Source: Sclerotiophoma versabilis (Eukaryota > Ascomycota > Dothideomycetes > Pleosporales > Didymellaceae). From it: a stretch of DNA of 64,000 nucleotides. The notes beneath the pieces were generated by a model that saw nothing but the letters and a program-made list of their open reading frames with translations, had not been told where the DNA came from and did not search any database. The stretch is taken from positions 1,047,001 to 1,111,000 of the forward strand of contig JAAROD010000014.1 of NCBI GenBank assembly GCA_012274445.1, read 5' to 3'. Below, in pieces: positions 24,285 to 35,522 of the stretch (positions are counted from its first letter, which is position 1; each line of letters begins with the position of its first letter). Made by a program: the position numbers and the translations under genes.

Positions 24285-24848
24285 AGATGGGTTTAGTGAG
24301 TGCAACATTCATTTTGAGAGAAGATGTTTAGTTGCCAGGTAGTAGGAGGACAGTATCCGAGGGATAGAATGCATGTGCGCACGCAGCAGCGAACATATAT
24401 TCATCTCGGTGGAAGCTGTATTACATTCTCGAAATATCAGCAGACTCGAGTATGTAAGGTGCGCGCCCCTAAAATCCTATCTTGCGCTGTTGGTCAGAGC
24501 AGCCACAGCGAGGTCTGGAAGACAAATCAGAGCCTAATCACTGTCCACAGCAGCCTTGTTTTAGCTGCAAAGAGTTTAGTCTGTAACTACAGCCTTTCCA
24601 AAGACTGGGCGCGGTCATCATGCAAGGAAAGTGATTGGTCACTGGCAACGGTACTGCTGAGTTTACGAGCTGGTGACCGCGACTCTGTAATACATATCTA
24701 TAACTGTTCCCAAGCCAAAGTCAAAGACTGAGTTACGATACCTGAATGAGATCCACCAATATTTGCTGTGAGCTAACTTCATGGCTTGGTAACTCCATTG
24801 AGCATAATCGCAGCATTATTCCTCAGTCACACCAAGCTCCTCATAGCT
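24285..24848. other. Spacer between short membrane ORFs
   Basis: A 135-codon frame (24324-24731) is open but has no domain, no hydrophobic helix and odd composition; it is not called. Confidence 0.4.
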
Positions 24849-24989
24849 ATGAATGCAAACCACATGGCAACAACGAATGCAATTATCTTTGGGATCATAA
24901 GTACGGTGACCGCCTTTACGGTTCTGACAACAGGTGCGTTGCAATTCAGGAGGGCGAAAATGGCGCATAGGATCTACGAGCTGACTTGA
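24849..24989 (+). CDS. 46-residue membrane peptide, LQFR/YEL type
   Basis: The start is taken at the ATG beginning MNANHMATTN; the frame is open further upstream, with an in-frame ATG at 24786. One hydrophobic helix (AIIFGIISTVTAFTVLTTGA) is followed directly by LQFRRAKMAHRIYELT and a TGA. The post-helix LQFR and terminal YEL are the clearest match to the ORF ending at 12194. The N-terminal 10 residues are polar. Predicted single-pass, short C-tail inside the cytosol. Function unknown. Confidence 0.45.
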   Translation: MNANHMATTNAIIFGIISTVTAFTVLTTGALQFRRAKMAHRIYELT

Positions 24990-25803
24990 AGATGGGTGTC
25001 AGCGAAAGTCAGGCCTTTAAAGGCATTCACTTCACTATGCCGATGTGCATCTGACAGCACCAAATTGGACATCGCAGTACGGAGCTCTTATCTCCTTACT
25101 GCTCGCTCTACGCAAGCTATGCCTGAGATACGACTATTATTTAAACACGAACAAAACTCTGCGTATGACTACTGTAGTTGGGTTTCCATACACCATTGCT
25201 TTGCCACGAATCAATAGAGCGCGCTGCACTACCGGTGAGACCCACGAGGCGTAGACAGCTCACTAGCCACGCGGGTATGCACCTCCTTCGGCTAGTGATG
25301 CTATGCAGAGCTTTCGGCGGAGAAGCGCGCCAGCAGTCTACAGAGCCTTAAACGGAGAAGCGCGCCAATAGTGTCTCGGATTCCGCTGCTGTCGCAACGA
25401 CCGGCAATCCAAGCTGCGACCACTGTGACATACCACCTTCATAAAAAACTTTCCTGCTGCCTTATAAGAATCGTCTGACTCTAGAAAAAGGAAACATCGT
25501 GCGCTCGAAGACCCTGCTACTTTGTATGAGCCATGTTCGATCTTCAAGTTGCCATGGCTGACAGTCTCTTAGGACCCAGGAGGGCCCATCCCAAGTCGAC
25601 CCGACTAGATTAGAGCATTCGGGCGCTGATCTAGCTGCCAGCGATCCACATACGTACAGGGTCGCCTACAAGAGGACTCTAGACTATAAACTCCTCACAC
25701 CGCTGCAGTCAAAACAGGGTCTATCTTATCCGACGCTGCACGAGTCCCTAGCGCTCGCAAGGTATAAAGACATCTCCAAACCGGACACAATTACGCATTA
25801 CTC
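24990..25803. other. Spacer with a short direct repeat
   Basis: No supported gene. CGGAGAAGCGCGCCA occurs twice, at 25318-25332 and 25353-25367 (35-bp spacing). Confidence 0.5.
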
Positions 25804-25974
25804 ATGCGCCGTGTTGCAATGTCTTCCGATAAACTGCAAGCTGTTTATGCTCTGGTGTTTGGACTTGCAAGCATCATCATCGCTACCCTGGCTCTGATGA
25901 TCGCTGTTCTGCAACTCATCATTACGCGACAAGCGCATGCTCGGGTTCCGACGCTCTCGTGGCGACGTTCTTGA
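25804..25974 (+). CDS. 56-residue membrane peptide, VLQL type
   Basis: ATG 25804 (or 25819) to TGA 25972-25974. A polar N-terminus is followed by a strongly hydrophobic helix (VYALVFGLASIIIATLALMI), then AVLQLIITRQAHARVPTLSW. It shares the FGL...LQL part with its neighbours but ends in Arg-Arg-Ser instead of Tyr-Glu-Leu, so the tail may have diverged or been replaced by a frameshift. Third member of the 24.1-26 kb group. Confidence 0.42.
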   Translation: MRRVAMSSDKLQAVYALVFGLASIIIATLALMIAVLQLIITRQAHARVPTLSWRRS

Positions 25975-27076
25975 TTGCTTCCGTAGTATCGTGGTGAGTT
26001 GCCATTGCCTTGATACTTAGATGGTTCCAACATCGCTAACGTATCTGTCGCGTAATTAGCATGTGTCTTTGTTGCGACAATCGTCACGAAATCCCACTTA
26101 GACAGTTGCATATATGAGATATCCTTGCCTGCATCTTGATTATTTTTTCTCTTATCTAATATAAATTTTTGAATAGAAGATGTTGTTTTTGCCCCACCTG
26201 ACTCTGGAACCCATGGGAATTTGATGATTGCGACCTTGCCTGTTGAGGTAGTTGACGATGATAACGTACGATGGCGGGGTCATCAGGCTGAGCTGAGCCT
26301 TGAAAGTGCACTACAGGCAATGACGTTCAGATCATGAGCCTGAATGTTTTCATGGCCGCATAGATGTGAGTGCTAGCAAGCTGCAGCTGTTTCTTGAGTA
26401 GATGCTCAGCTTCATGCTTAGCTTCCTTAACAATCAAATCTAATTGGTTGCAACTTAAGTTGTGAGACCTTACACTGTTATGTGATGGTCCTTACTCCGC
26501 ATGTGAGAAAGGGAGCGTTTCGATGGTTGCGAGAGACGTCATTATTCTTGAGGTATACAGGGAAGTCAGCGAAGTAAAGCTGCATCAGACGTGCGTCCAG
26601 CTTCACTCCGAAAGACTTTGAATTTGGCTTAGCCGCTTGTGGTAAGGGTCCGACGTATTTGACTTCCGCCGCCTGGACAAGCACGGCAGTGCAAATTATA
26701 TGTCGCGGTGAAGTTTAATTATACCAATTCTTCCTCCAGCCTCACTAGCATCGTATGTCCTAATGGCAGGTAACGTATTGCCACGCAAATTTGAGCCGAG
26801 ACAGAGCTGTTGGGGTCAGCTCCAATCTGATTGGCTAAGACATAGCCTCCGAAACGGGCTAGCGTCGAGCGCATTCCAGAACTTCCGAAGACTAAGGCCA
26901 GTGTATCTACACCTCCATCACCTTCATCACCTTCATCATCGAGATTGTTCTGTTGGCATTCTGCGTTGTTATTTCTCTTACATCTTTAATTAACCCAGTT
27001 TTTACCGTAACGTGAACGAGAGCGACCGCATTCGCACACGACGCGCTGCGCGACGATTCAATGATTACGTTACGCA
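25975..27076. other. Intergenic region upstream of MTC6
   Basis: No supported gene. A short CTTCATCAC-type tandem lies near 26910-26940. One frame over 26900-27010 is hydrophobic but starts without an ATG. Confidence 0.45.
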
Positions 27077-29065
27077 ATGTCGTCCGATAACAACCTCTAC
27101 GACCCAGACCAGGCTACAGTGAACACACGTTGGATACAACCTTGGTCCGAGGCCTTCAGGGTACGTAAAGACGCTCTAGTTTGCGCGCATCAGTATTACA
27201 GGACTAATGTGCTATAGGCGCAACGTGATGTTGGGCTGCGCGTTCCTATTGACTTTCACACCCTGGCAGCAGTCTCTTTGACACAAGCTTGCTTTGTTAA
27301 CAACCAATTTGAGCATAATGCGTTCATGAAATGCTTTTCGAACCTCCTTGGAGTTGGATTCGCACGATTCGAAATTGATGTGTACTGGGATGCACTTCGC
27401 TCAGTATGGAGTTTGTGTCCGGTCCAGCTTCCGCAAGACGATGGCGAAGTGCAGAACAACGCACCAGTAATTTCAGGTCCGACTGTTTCTGTGTCTACGG
27501 GGACCGCAAATGCTAGGGTGCCGGAGACTACCGCTATGATGCCACAGGTGTTGGTGATCCGTCAGGATAGTTCAATATCCAGTCAAGTCGCATCAGCATC
27601 GTATACTGCAGCGGATCAGACGTCATCGGACTCTCCTACTGCAACGAGATTTTCTGCACAACCGACTGTTATTAGCTATCCGACTGTGAAGGGTCCGCCA
27701 CTTCTGCAAGTTGGACGCTACAACTGCACGTCACAAATGACTTTTGGCCTGTTGACCGGCTTATTAGAAGGTTTCCTTGATGAGACAGCTACTACTACTG
27801 GTGCAACCATCACGTTTCTCAACCTTAATATCCATGCTGCAGCGTCTTTGTCAGACCCTGATGGACCGGCGCCGCGGCTCCCTCAGGCTCAAGCGCCGCA
27901 ATCTGGCGATACATTAAGTGAGATCGTCAATGGTAACCTGTCGAGCGCACTGTATACCCCAGGTGCCCTAGAAAGGCAACGCGCGAACCTGAACAGTAGC
28001 TGGTATGATGTCGAGTGGGATAACCGCCCTGCACAAGGTTATTACCAGACATCAAAGAACTCCGCAGGCAACATTCTTACAGATAGTGGTTGGCCGACTG
28101 AAGCATTGATAGAGTTCCAAGAGTTCAAACGAGTAATCGCTAGTTTTGGAACAGTCGACCAACAGATGGCAGCCTACGACATTAGCGGTGACTTCGCTGA
28201 CATCTTTCCTCCGGGTACTATCACTGAGCAGCGGCAGACCGCTTTCACCACTACGGGACAACTCAGCTCTGGATGTTTCTTCCCTTCATCTGATGACGTG
28301 GTGACACCACAAACAAATTCGTCATTTGCTTATGCGTCACCCCCGACCATCAGTATCGACGCGAATCCCGATCTCATGAGCTCGATACCGTCTGTATCCA
28401 ACTTGACTCGCTGCGGCATCATCCCTTTCCTAAATCAGAGTCTTGCGGGTACAACAGCGGACAAGAACCCTTTGCCTTACGCTGCGTACGTGCATTCGAC
28501 ACTCTGGTCTTGGGCGCCCGGTCAACCTCTAAATGTCACTCAAGGTAGTTCAACATCCAATCGCTGTGCAATCATGACGGACTCTCTTTACCCCGGCAGG
28601 TGGGAGGTGACGGACTGTGATAATAGTTATCGTGCAGCCTGTCAGAACCCGCAACAGCCATATTATTGGGAGATTTCTTCCGATACTTCCGGCTTCAATG
28701 GTGCCGAAACTTTATGTCGCTCGCCGTTGCAATTTGCCGTTCCGCATACTGCACTTGAGAATGAACATCTACATGCTGCTTTGCAAAGATCTAGCAAGCC
28801 CAACGATCCCGTCTACATTGATCTCAATCAGCTTGGCACTCCCGACTGCTGGGTCATTGGTATCAACGGCACATGTCCATATCTGCAGTCTACTGACACA
28901 AATCGGACTCGAATCGTTGTCATCCCCACAGTTGCGGCTGTTATCATCTTCTTCTGTGCAGCATTCACTTTCTTTATCAAGTGCGCATCGAATAGACGGG
29001 AAGACAGAAGGGGAAGGGGAAGGAAAATGGTGGAAGGGTGGGAATATGAGGGTGTGCCTAGTTAG
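27077..29065 (+). CDS. MTC6: Maintenance of telomere capping protein 6 homologue
   Basis: Type I membrane glycoprotein of the fungal MTC6 family, linked in yeast genetics to telomere capping. Two exons (27077-27160 and 27218-29065) give 643 residues. Family landmarks in order: AQRDVGLRVPIDFHTL, FARFEIDVYWDALRSVWSLCPVQLP, GRYNCTSQMTFGLLT, ITFLNLNIHAAAS, LNSSWYDVEW, a C-type-lectin-like cysteine-rich region (RCAIMTDSLYPGRWEVTDC), a transmembrane helix near the C-terminus (VVVIPTVAAVIIFFCAAFTF) and the conserved tail ending VEGWEYEGVPS. Many Asn-X-Ser/Thr sites fit a lumenal domain. The ATG at 27077 is the only start that splices in frame to RDVGLR; no classical signal peptide is seen there. Confidence 0.9.
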
Positions 29066-29116
29066 TCAGCTATAGTAGGTCACTCTGTACCACGGCGGTT
29101 AGGGCGCTTGCTAACT

Positions 29117-29680
29117 TTATCCAGTGGACTTGAATGTCAAAAGCATGTACCTACTGTACTGAACGTCATAAGGCAAGAAGAGGTCATCTTCGTAGTTAAT
29201 GTCTTGATCGAGATCCATCCCGAACCCATCATCGAACTCAAGTTCGCGCTCGTCGTACAAATCAGGACGATCGTAATGATACCAAATCCCACCATCGTAA
29301 TAAAACTCCTCAAAATTCACGTCCAATCCACCATCAGATTTGGCACCGCGTCCATTGGCCCGATCCACCGTTCTACCACCTCTTCAGTCACTTGGACCAC
29401 GCTGTCCTTCTGTTCATCTGTTACGACCAAACCTATACCCCTAAGGACCGAAATAGCCCAAGCCTCTGCATCCCAGAGTTGGCTCAGCACAAGCTCTCCC
29501 TGCAGTTGACCACGGATTATCTTACCCAGGTCCATTCCAGACTTTGCCTGGTCAGCCTAAAGCTGTTGCTCAGCGCGCAGCACATCTCGCCACTGCTGAA
29601 TTTGCTCAATGGTTACTGGTGTGTCAGAGGCGATCAGCCCGCGCTTGATCAAGCACGCATCTGATGTCGATCTAACGTAG
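29117..29680 (-). pseudogene. Hypothetical gene, possibly disrupted
   Basis: Minus-strand coding-like sequence convergent with MTC6. The upstream part reads KRGLIASDTPVTIEQIQQW and a Gln-rich helix, is cut by a TAG at about 29560 (a possible CAG to TAG), then continues from an ATG at 29535 to 29317. A second frame (29368-29117) supplies an acidic, Tyr/Asp-rich tail. Joining the two needs either a 74-bp intron or a frameshift. No known family recognised. Confidence 0.3.
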
Positions 29681-29689
29681 AGCGCCTGC

Positions 29690-30489
29690 AGCGCTTAGCC
29701 GATTTAACTTGTCCACATCGAAATCTCATGACTTGTTACAAAGATCGTCGGCTACAGTCCTCCTCAATCTGGGCTCACGTACCATAGGCAAGGCTCGTCG
29801 GCAGAACGGTAGCAGCATTTTTATCTGCTACACCCCGTTATCCTGTCACAACATGCCCTGTTAATTTGAGGAACTGAACGCATGCTATGGGGTAAGTCAC
29901 ATTCGGCCCGCTTTAAAAGGGCCGATATCGCACACCGCTATCTCCACAGCCTTCGGACAAGATCAGGGCGACACCAGCAACAAGGAGAGACACACGATAC
30001 TTCGGAAGATCGAGATTGATGCCGTCCAAGAGTGCAAGCAACGCATGGCCCATGTGTAAGTTTAGATCCCGTAACACAGGGCTTCCTCACACCACACCGC
30101 AGGTACGCGATTCATGCGCTTCTCCACAACTCCCCACTGTCGATCATCACTAGACTTCAACAGGGCCTAGGCCGACGCTCCATGGGACCCTTTGAATCTT
30201 CAGGCATATTTCAAGCCAATCGAATGCCAAAGAGTTGTTCAAGCAAGCCGGTTGCGGCATGATAGCCATGGGTCCCGTAACCCGATGACCTGCATGTGTT
30301 GGTGATGCGCGAGCAGGCCGATGCAATCAGAAGCAATAGAAGTACTTCTATGATCGACGCGCGCTCGAGCCTTTGCTTCCCACATTCTCGCGATACACCG
30401 TCATAGAAAACCCTTTCACTGATACACTCCACGACAAAAGTAACACATCCCGCACCTCGCACACAACAGCACTTCACAATTATCTCGAT
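29690..30489. other. Intergenic region, nothing recognised
   Basis: No supported gene or repeat. The frame of the next gene extends upstream to an ATG at 30373, but the start used sits at the onset of protein-like composition. Confidence 0.45.
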
Positions 30490-31322
30490 ATGTCAGGCGT
30501 CCTGTGCACTTGGGCGGCCAACATCCCCCAGGCCTCCGAGCAATGGTACGAAGATGAGTACGTCCCGTCCATGGCGTCGAAACTGGCGCAACACGCGCTT
30601 CACTGCGAAGTGGTCGAGGTTGGACTTGATGACGAAGTCGACGGTGTCGGGGAACGCGAAGCACCGTGGAAATGGCTCACAGTCTACGAAATGGATGATG
30701 CAGGCGAGGCAACACAGGCGACATACGACAAGAGCAATCACCCCTCCATGACTGGAGAATTGCAGAAGGCGAGGTTTGACGTGAGGACATATGAAGAAAT
30801 CAAACGGTGGCAACAGGACGATTGGCACGGCGGTACACAAACACGCACCTCCACTAGTGCGATGATAACTGACGACCATGTAGATCACGCAGACATAGTC
30901 AGTGTAGCTGTGATGGAGTGGCAAGTCGCCGAAGGAGACGAAAAGGAGGTGCTTGACTTCTATAAGTCCGAGGCGGCTCCCACAATCGCATCATCGCCTG
31001 ATGTTCTCAGGTTCCGCATGTTCAAGATCAAGAACGCGACTGTGCTGAAAGCAGGTTCTTACGATACGCTCGAAAAGAAGAACTTGCATACTTATTTGAC
31101 TTTGGCAGAGCTGGAGTCCGAAGAGTGGCCGTGGGATGTCGTTATTGCTTTGGGTGAGAAGCCGAAGTGGAGAAAGTATTGGGAGGGACAGAAGGTCGTG
31201 GTGAGTGAAGTTTTTGTCGATGATCTCCAGCGTTTGCTGACAGGATATAGAAGTGGCAGAGCAGTCATTATTTGGTCAAGAAGAGCTATCCTGACCCGGA
31301 TGAGGATGGCGGCGACGACTAA
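30490..31322 (+). CDS. Conserved-looking hypothetical protein
   Basis: Two exons (30490-31200 and 31251-31322; 50-bp intron GTGAGT...ATAG) give 260 residues. Codon-like composition and clean splicing support it. The sequence has two similar-looking halves, each starting with a Trp-containing strand (LCTWAANIPQASEQWYEDEYVPSM and VAVMEWQVAEGDEKEVLDFY). This layout is compatible with a tandem dimeric alpha/beta-barrel (EthD-like) fold, but that is only a structural guess. No signal peptide or membrane helix. The tail is acidic (PDPDEDGGDD). An in-frame ATG exists at 30373. Confidence 0.7.
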
Positions 31323-32594
31323 ACAGCATCCTGACATTTATTGCGAGTCTATTCCCTTATTCTGGAAGGGTTGTACAGGTTGCGTAACTTCAAGACAAGA
31401 CATACCTCAATCTTTGATACCCGTCTTGCAAATTCTAACAATACTTCACCACTTTTCTCTCACTTTCTATCGCCCTTGTATTTAGTCTGCTTCAGATCAG
31501 GAGGATAGCTGGGATACATCATTCCACACTTCTTGTCAGACCAACAGTTGACCAAAGCTCTACTTTCGAGTACTTGGTCATACTTCAACTTCGTAACGCT
31601 TATGTCTTTCTACTGTGACTATAACGAGAATTGTGTCACCGCCTTGCAATTTGTACTGACACTCACAGCCACTTTGATGTTCAGCCGACCAAGATCGTAC
31701 GTAAGCTGCCTAATACCTATTATTGCATCTTCCACGAAGCTTCGACAAAGGTCAGACAGACAACCATACGCATCACATATTTTGGTATCAGACAGCTCTT
31801 GCACGTGGTATAAATCTTAACAAGCACAATACACTGAAGTAAACCAGGCAACACTGAAGCCCATTCCTATTACCATAGCAACAGTCTAAAGCGGAAACGA
31901 ATCGGCGTGCTAGCATCGACTCTTCCGGTATGGTTCCAGCCCGCTTCAGCGGTATTATAATCTCCGTCGACACTTTGCTGGAACCAGTAGATAGATGCGC
32001 TACTCCTTTCAAGCATGTCAATGATACTTAGTTGTTGTACACACATTGTACCCTGCTTCTGATAGGAGATGAGATTATCTGTGTGTTGTATCACCTGTCG
32101 AGCAGGTAATTGAGCGGTAAGGAATCCAACAGATTCGAAGCTGGACAAAGCGTAGCTAGTGGCGTAGGACATGTCTTTCTTGATGTCTTTCATGGGAGTT
32201 CGGTCTGGATACGGCGGAGAAGAGTGTTATGGGGGCACGTAATAGTGCAGAATGTGAGTAGACTCTTGAACCATATATAATCATCATTGTACCGTTCGGA
32301 GGTCGTAAATACAATTCTTGAGTGCATACTCATCGCACACGATCAAGCACACAATTTTGGTTCACGCACATTTAACGTTCTCCAGTGCATAATCTGTAGA
32401 TATCAGCTTTGCAGTACCTAATAATTTTCGAAACAATAGGCTCATGGCAGCCTAACTTTTGCAAGCCATAGTAGCGTAGGGGTAGTGCTCGATATAGTCG
32501 CGTTGTAGTGTTCTGAACATTGTACTCTTCATTGATACCAAATCAATGTCAAACGCTGGGTGTTAAACATCGTCAAATATCCCTCGCATACGCT
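31323..32594. other. Intergenic region, no supported gene
   Basis: A 107-codon minus-strand frame (32193-31870) is open and begins MKDIKKDMSYATSYAL, but no domain or splicing supports it. No repeats seen. Confidence 0.45.
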
Positions 32595-33041
32595 TTACAG
32601 CTTCGCCTTTGGCGCAAAGCTCTTTTCCACAGCCTTCTTCCCCGCAGTGCTCACGTCCTCATCTTGCGCCGGCGTGCCTGTACTGCACCCAATAGCGCCC
32701 ACTACAACACCATCCAACACAATTGGCAGACCTCCACCGATGGTGTTGAACCTGCCTCCATTCGTGTGGTTAATGCCGTAAGCAGGACCGCCAGGCCAGA
32801 CGACCTCTTTGTATACGGACGTAGGGACCTTGTGGCCCGCTGCGGTGAACGCCTTGTCGATGGCAATGTTGATCGATGTGAACTTCGCGCCTTCCATGCG
32901 GGCAAAGCTGAGGAGATGTGTTGCGTGGTCGACGATGGCGATGTTCATTGGTACGCCGATTTCTTTGGCGCGTTGTTCGGCGGCGGCCAGCGCAACGCGC
33001 GCGCCCTCAAGTGTGAGTGTAGGTACAGTCTTCGTCGTCAT
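32595..33041 (-). CDS. GlcG/HbpS-like (DUF336) protein
   Basis: Intronless 148-residue protein covering the whole GlcG/HbpS (PF03928-type) fold. Landmarks are TLTLEGARVALAAAEQRAKE, GVPMNIAIVDHATHLLSFARMEGA, the IAIDKAFTAA helix, NTIGGGLPIVLDGVVVGAIG and the terminal DEDVSTAGKKAVEK helix. Bacterial members bind haem or belong to glycolate or diol utilisation loci; the role of fungal members is not established. No targeting signal. Neighbouring genes give no pathway hint. Confidence 0.88.
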   Translation of the reverse strand: MTTKTVPTLTLEGARVALAAAEQRAKEIGVPMNIAIVDHATHLLSFARMEGAKFTSINIAIDKAFTAAGHKVPTSVYKEVVWPGGPAYGINHTNGGRFNTIGGGLPIVLDGVVVGAIGCSTGTPAQDEDVSTAGKKAVEKSFAPKAKL

Positions 33042-34148
33042 GATTGGTGTTGTATGTGTAAAGGTCTCTCGGGTCGTGTAAGGATATGTTGTAGGTTTTA
33101 CATGGCTAACGGAAAGTAAGGAATCATCGGATATTGCAGGATGCGGAGAACGGCCTCGGTCGACAGGGATGACGTATCGGGCATAGATACCGGCGATATC
33201 AACGCACTACGGGCACCTTTCCGCTTTCACGATATGACTGTGCCATGAACCAAGTTTGAGACGTTAAAGATCGCATGTATGAGCGACGCGGAGATGTCGC
33301 AAGGACTGGGTAGGACCGATGATACGAGTGCAGCCATTTCTTGACGCGTCCATCACGCGCTTTGTCATTTTTCGAGTTGGTGCGAGCTTGCAAATTGGAA
33401 GAGGCTAGTTCGAGAGGAGAAGGAACGGTATGAAACTGCAGATGGATTCCATCAGGTACGTCTTGGGTTAGAGGAAGCCGCAGCTTAGACAGATGATCAA
33501 AGTGAAATTACTGGTCGACTTCTTGACACTTTCACTCTAATTGTCGTCTCACCTTGAACAATTGCTTCCCTTTTCGCCCCTCTGCTTGCTCACCATTGAC
33601 AGTTGTGCAGCTCTCCTTCACCTCGAGTCGCCTGCCGTTTGTAGCCCCTCAGCAACGTCTTTCACAGTGCTATCGAAACATCTTTCTGTGCGTCAATCGT
33701 CGCGAGCTATCATTTTGTGTCACTTCATCTTGTATTGTTGATATATTGTTATAGTGCATCATCAACAATAGGGTCGGCTTCGACAGCAGTACGTACCGCT
33801 CTCACAAGGACATACTGGACTGCCTGTCTCGTTCTCAGCGGCAGTCAACATGGATCTGTCCAAGCACCATTAGAGATACGCTACTGGCATCTTCCAACAT
33901 AGCGATTTCGAAGACTCAATTAGAGTAGATCACTCGCGACGAGCTTGACTGTAAATATAAAACGACGCAGGCGTCGTAAGGCGCTGATAAGGTATGACCT
34001 GCAGCGGTGCCCACATTGACAGTGAGGACAAGGGCACTCGCGACAAAATAACCACACAGGATAGTACGACAACCAATTATTGCACAGTCAGAAGTCCATT
34101 TTCACAGTTCCCCCTTCACTTTGACTTAAGAGCGATAGCGCCGCCGTT
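33042..34148. other. Intergenic region, nothing recognised
   Basis: No supported gene, repeat or RNA over 1.1 kb. Confidence 0.45.
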
Positions 34149-35522
34149 ATGGATCGGGTCACGGATGACCGCCCACTTCCCTCTCCGCTGGCATCCCCCA
34201 ACAAGCCACCAACGCCTAAGCTATGTCAAACTCCAGGATCCGCTAGCAGAACCATGAAGATGACTTCTGCACCGTCCGCAGAGTCACACTCAGACGAGAT
34301 ATGGCACGATGAGACGCACGATTTCAACATGCTTGCTGTTCTTGCCACTCTCCGAGACCTAAATGAGAGGCCTTGTGCCTTCGCGAGAAACTACAGTTGG
34401 TACCCAGAGGCAGTAATTACTGACGCTCTTCTTCCACCAGGTGTACCACTCTCAGCAAAGGAGATATATGCCTATTTTCCTCACCACGTCTGCTGGCAGG
34501 ACATCACGTTGCGCCTAGTACAAAACGACTACCAGGGAGCGGACATCCTTGGTACACAAGTACGTGTCTCATCCCATTCATTTGGAAGTTACAGCTGCTA
34601 AAGTGCATTAGTAGACATTCTTTCGTGGAGCTCCCCAGAACCACATGTTACCTCCAGCCATGAGTCAGATCCAGCGCGACGCCGTTCAACGTCTTCTACC
34701 AGCTTTCAAGACTAATGGTTACAAAGGCAAGGGAGATACAGATATAAGCACTGACTATATCAAGCCAGGGGTATATCTCGTGAAGAAACTAAAAGGCTAC
34801 ACCGTACCCACCTTCGACAATCTGCTCCAGGGTTTGGAATGTCTGCCGTACGGGCAAGATGCGCGAGGGCTCACTCAGTGTCTGATATGGTACCCTGGCA
34901 TCTGTAACACCTTCACTCCGAAGCTTGAGCTTAATGTGCTACATACGCAAGCCCTGATTCGCGCACTGAGACAGCCAGTCAAGCCTGTTGCGTGGCACTG
35001 GAGCAGTGGCGAGCTCAAGGAAAATTTCCAAAATTCAAAATTACAACAGTGACAAAAGGTAACCAGAAGGGCGCGAGCAATAAGCGCCATGCGGAGAAAC
35101 TTCTAAGATCACAAGCTGTTCTCAACATCCACGCGGATCCTGTAGATATGAAAATGCACGTCCTCGTCCCTATCCGTCATATTCTGGCCTTCCCATTTCT
35201 TGCGCTTCACAGAGTCGTAGCTGAGGCATTTGAGATGGGTGTCGACAAAGCAGAGCGCCGAATTGCTGCAAGAAAAAGTATAGCGATGCCTACACGTGAG
35301 AGAACGAGGCAGAATATGAAACGCGAGGACACGCCAGATTGCACACCGAAGCGCCAGCGTCAAGATGAATCTGAAGGCATGATTGCATCAGCACAGACAC
35401 CGAAGCGGCAACGGATATTTGGCGATAGTAACGAAGTCAAAGCGATACGGACACCAAAACAACCTTTGTTCTCTCCCATTACGCCACGCACGTCCAATCC
35501 TCACCGTACTGTAGGCCAGTAA
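34149..35522 (+). CDS. Hypothetical protein with apparent -1 frameshift
   Basis: Exon 1 (34149-34559) and exon 2 (from 34615, intron 34560-34614) encode a Pro-rich start, then WHDETHDFNMLAVLATLRDL, SWYPEAVITDALLPP and MSQIQRDAVQRLLPAFK. The frame stops at 35052. However, an overlapping frame (open to 35522) continues with KFPKFKITTVTKGNQKGASN, basic and polar sequence with repeated TPKRQR motifs. Adding one A to the AAAA run at about 35027-35030 would fuse the two smoothly (the LKE of frame 1 into KFPKFK), so I read one gene with a one-base loss. This is a mutation, a sequencing error, or less likely recoding. No named domain; the basic tail suggests a nuclear protein. Confidence 0.55.

Noticed and set aside
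24324..24731. 135-codon plus-strand ORF
   Set aside because: Composition is not protein-like, no domain or helix, no splicing support.
26900..27010. Hydrophobic frame that might be another membrane micro-ORF
   Set aside because: No ATG near the start, and it lacks the Gln-Leu/Phe-Arg and Tyr-Glu-Leu features.
31870..32193. 107-codon minus-strand ORF
   Set aside because: Reads moderately like protein, but I found no family, signal peptide, partner exon or repeat to support it.
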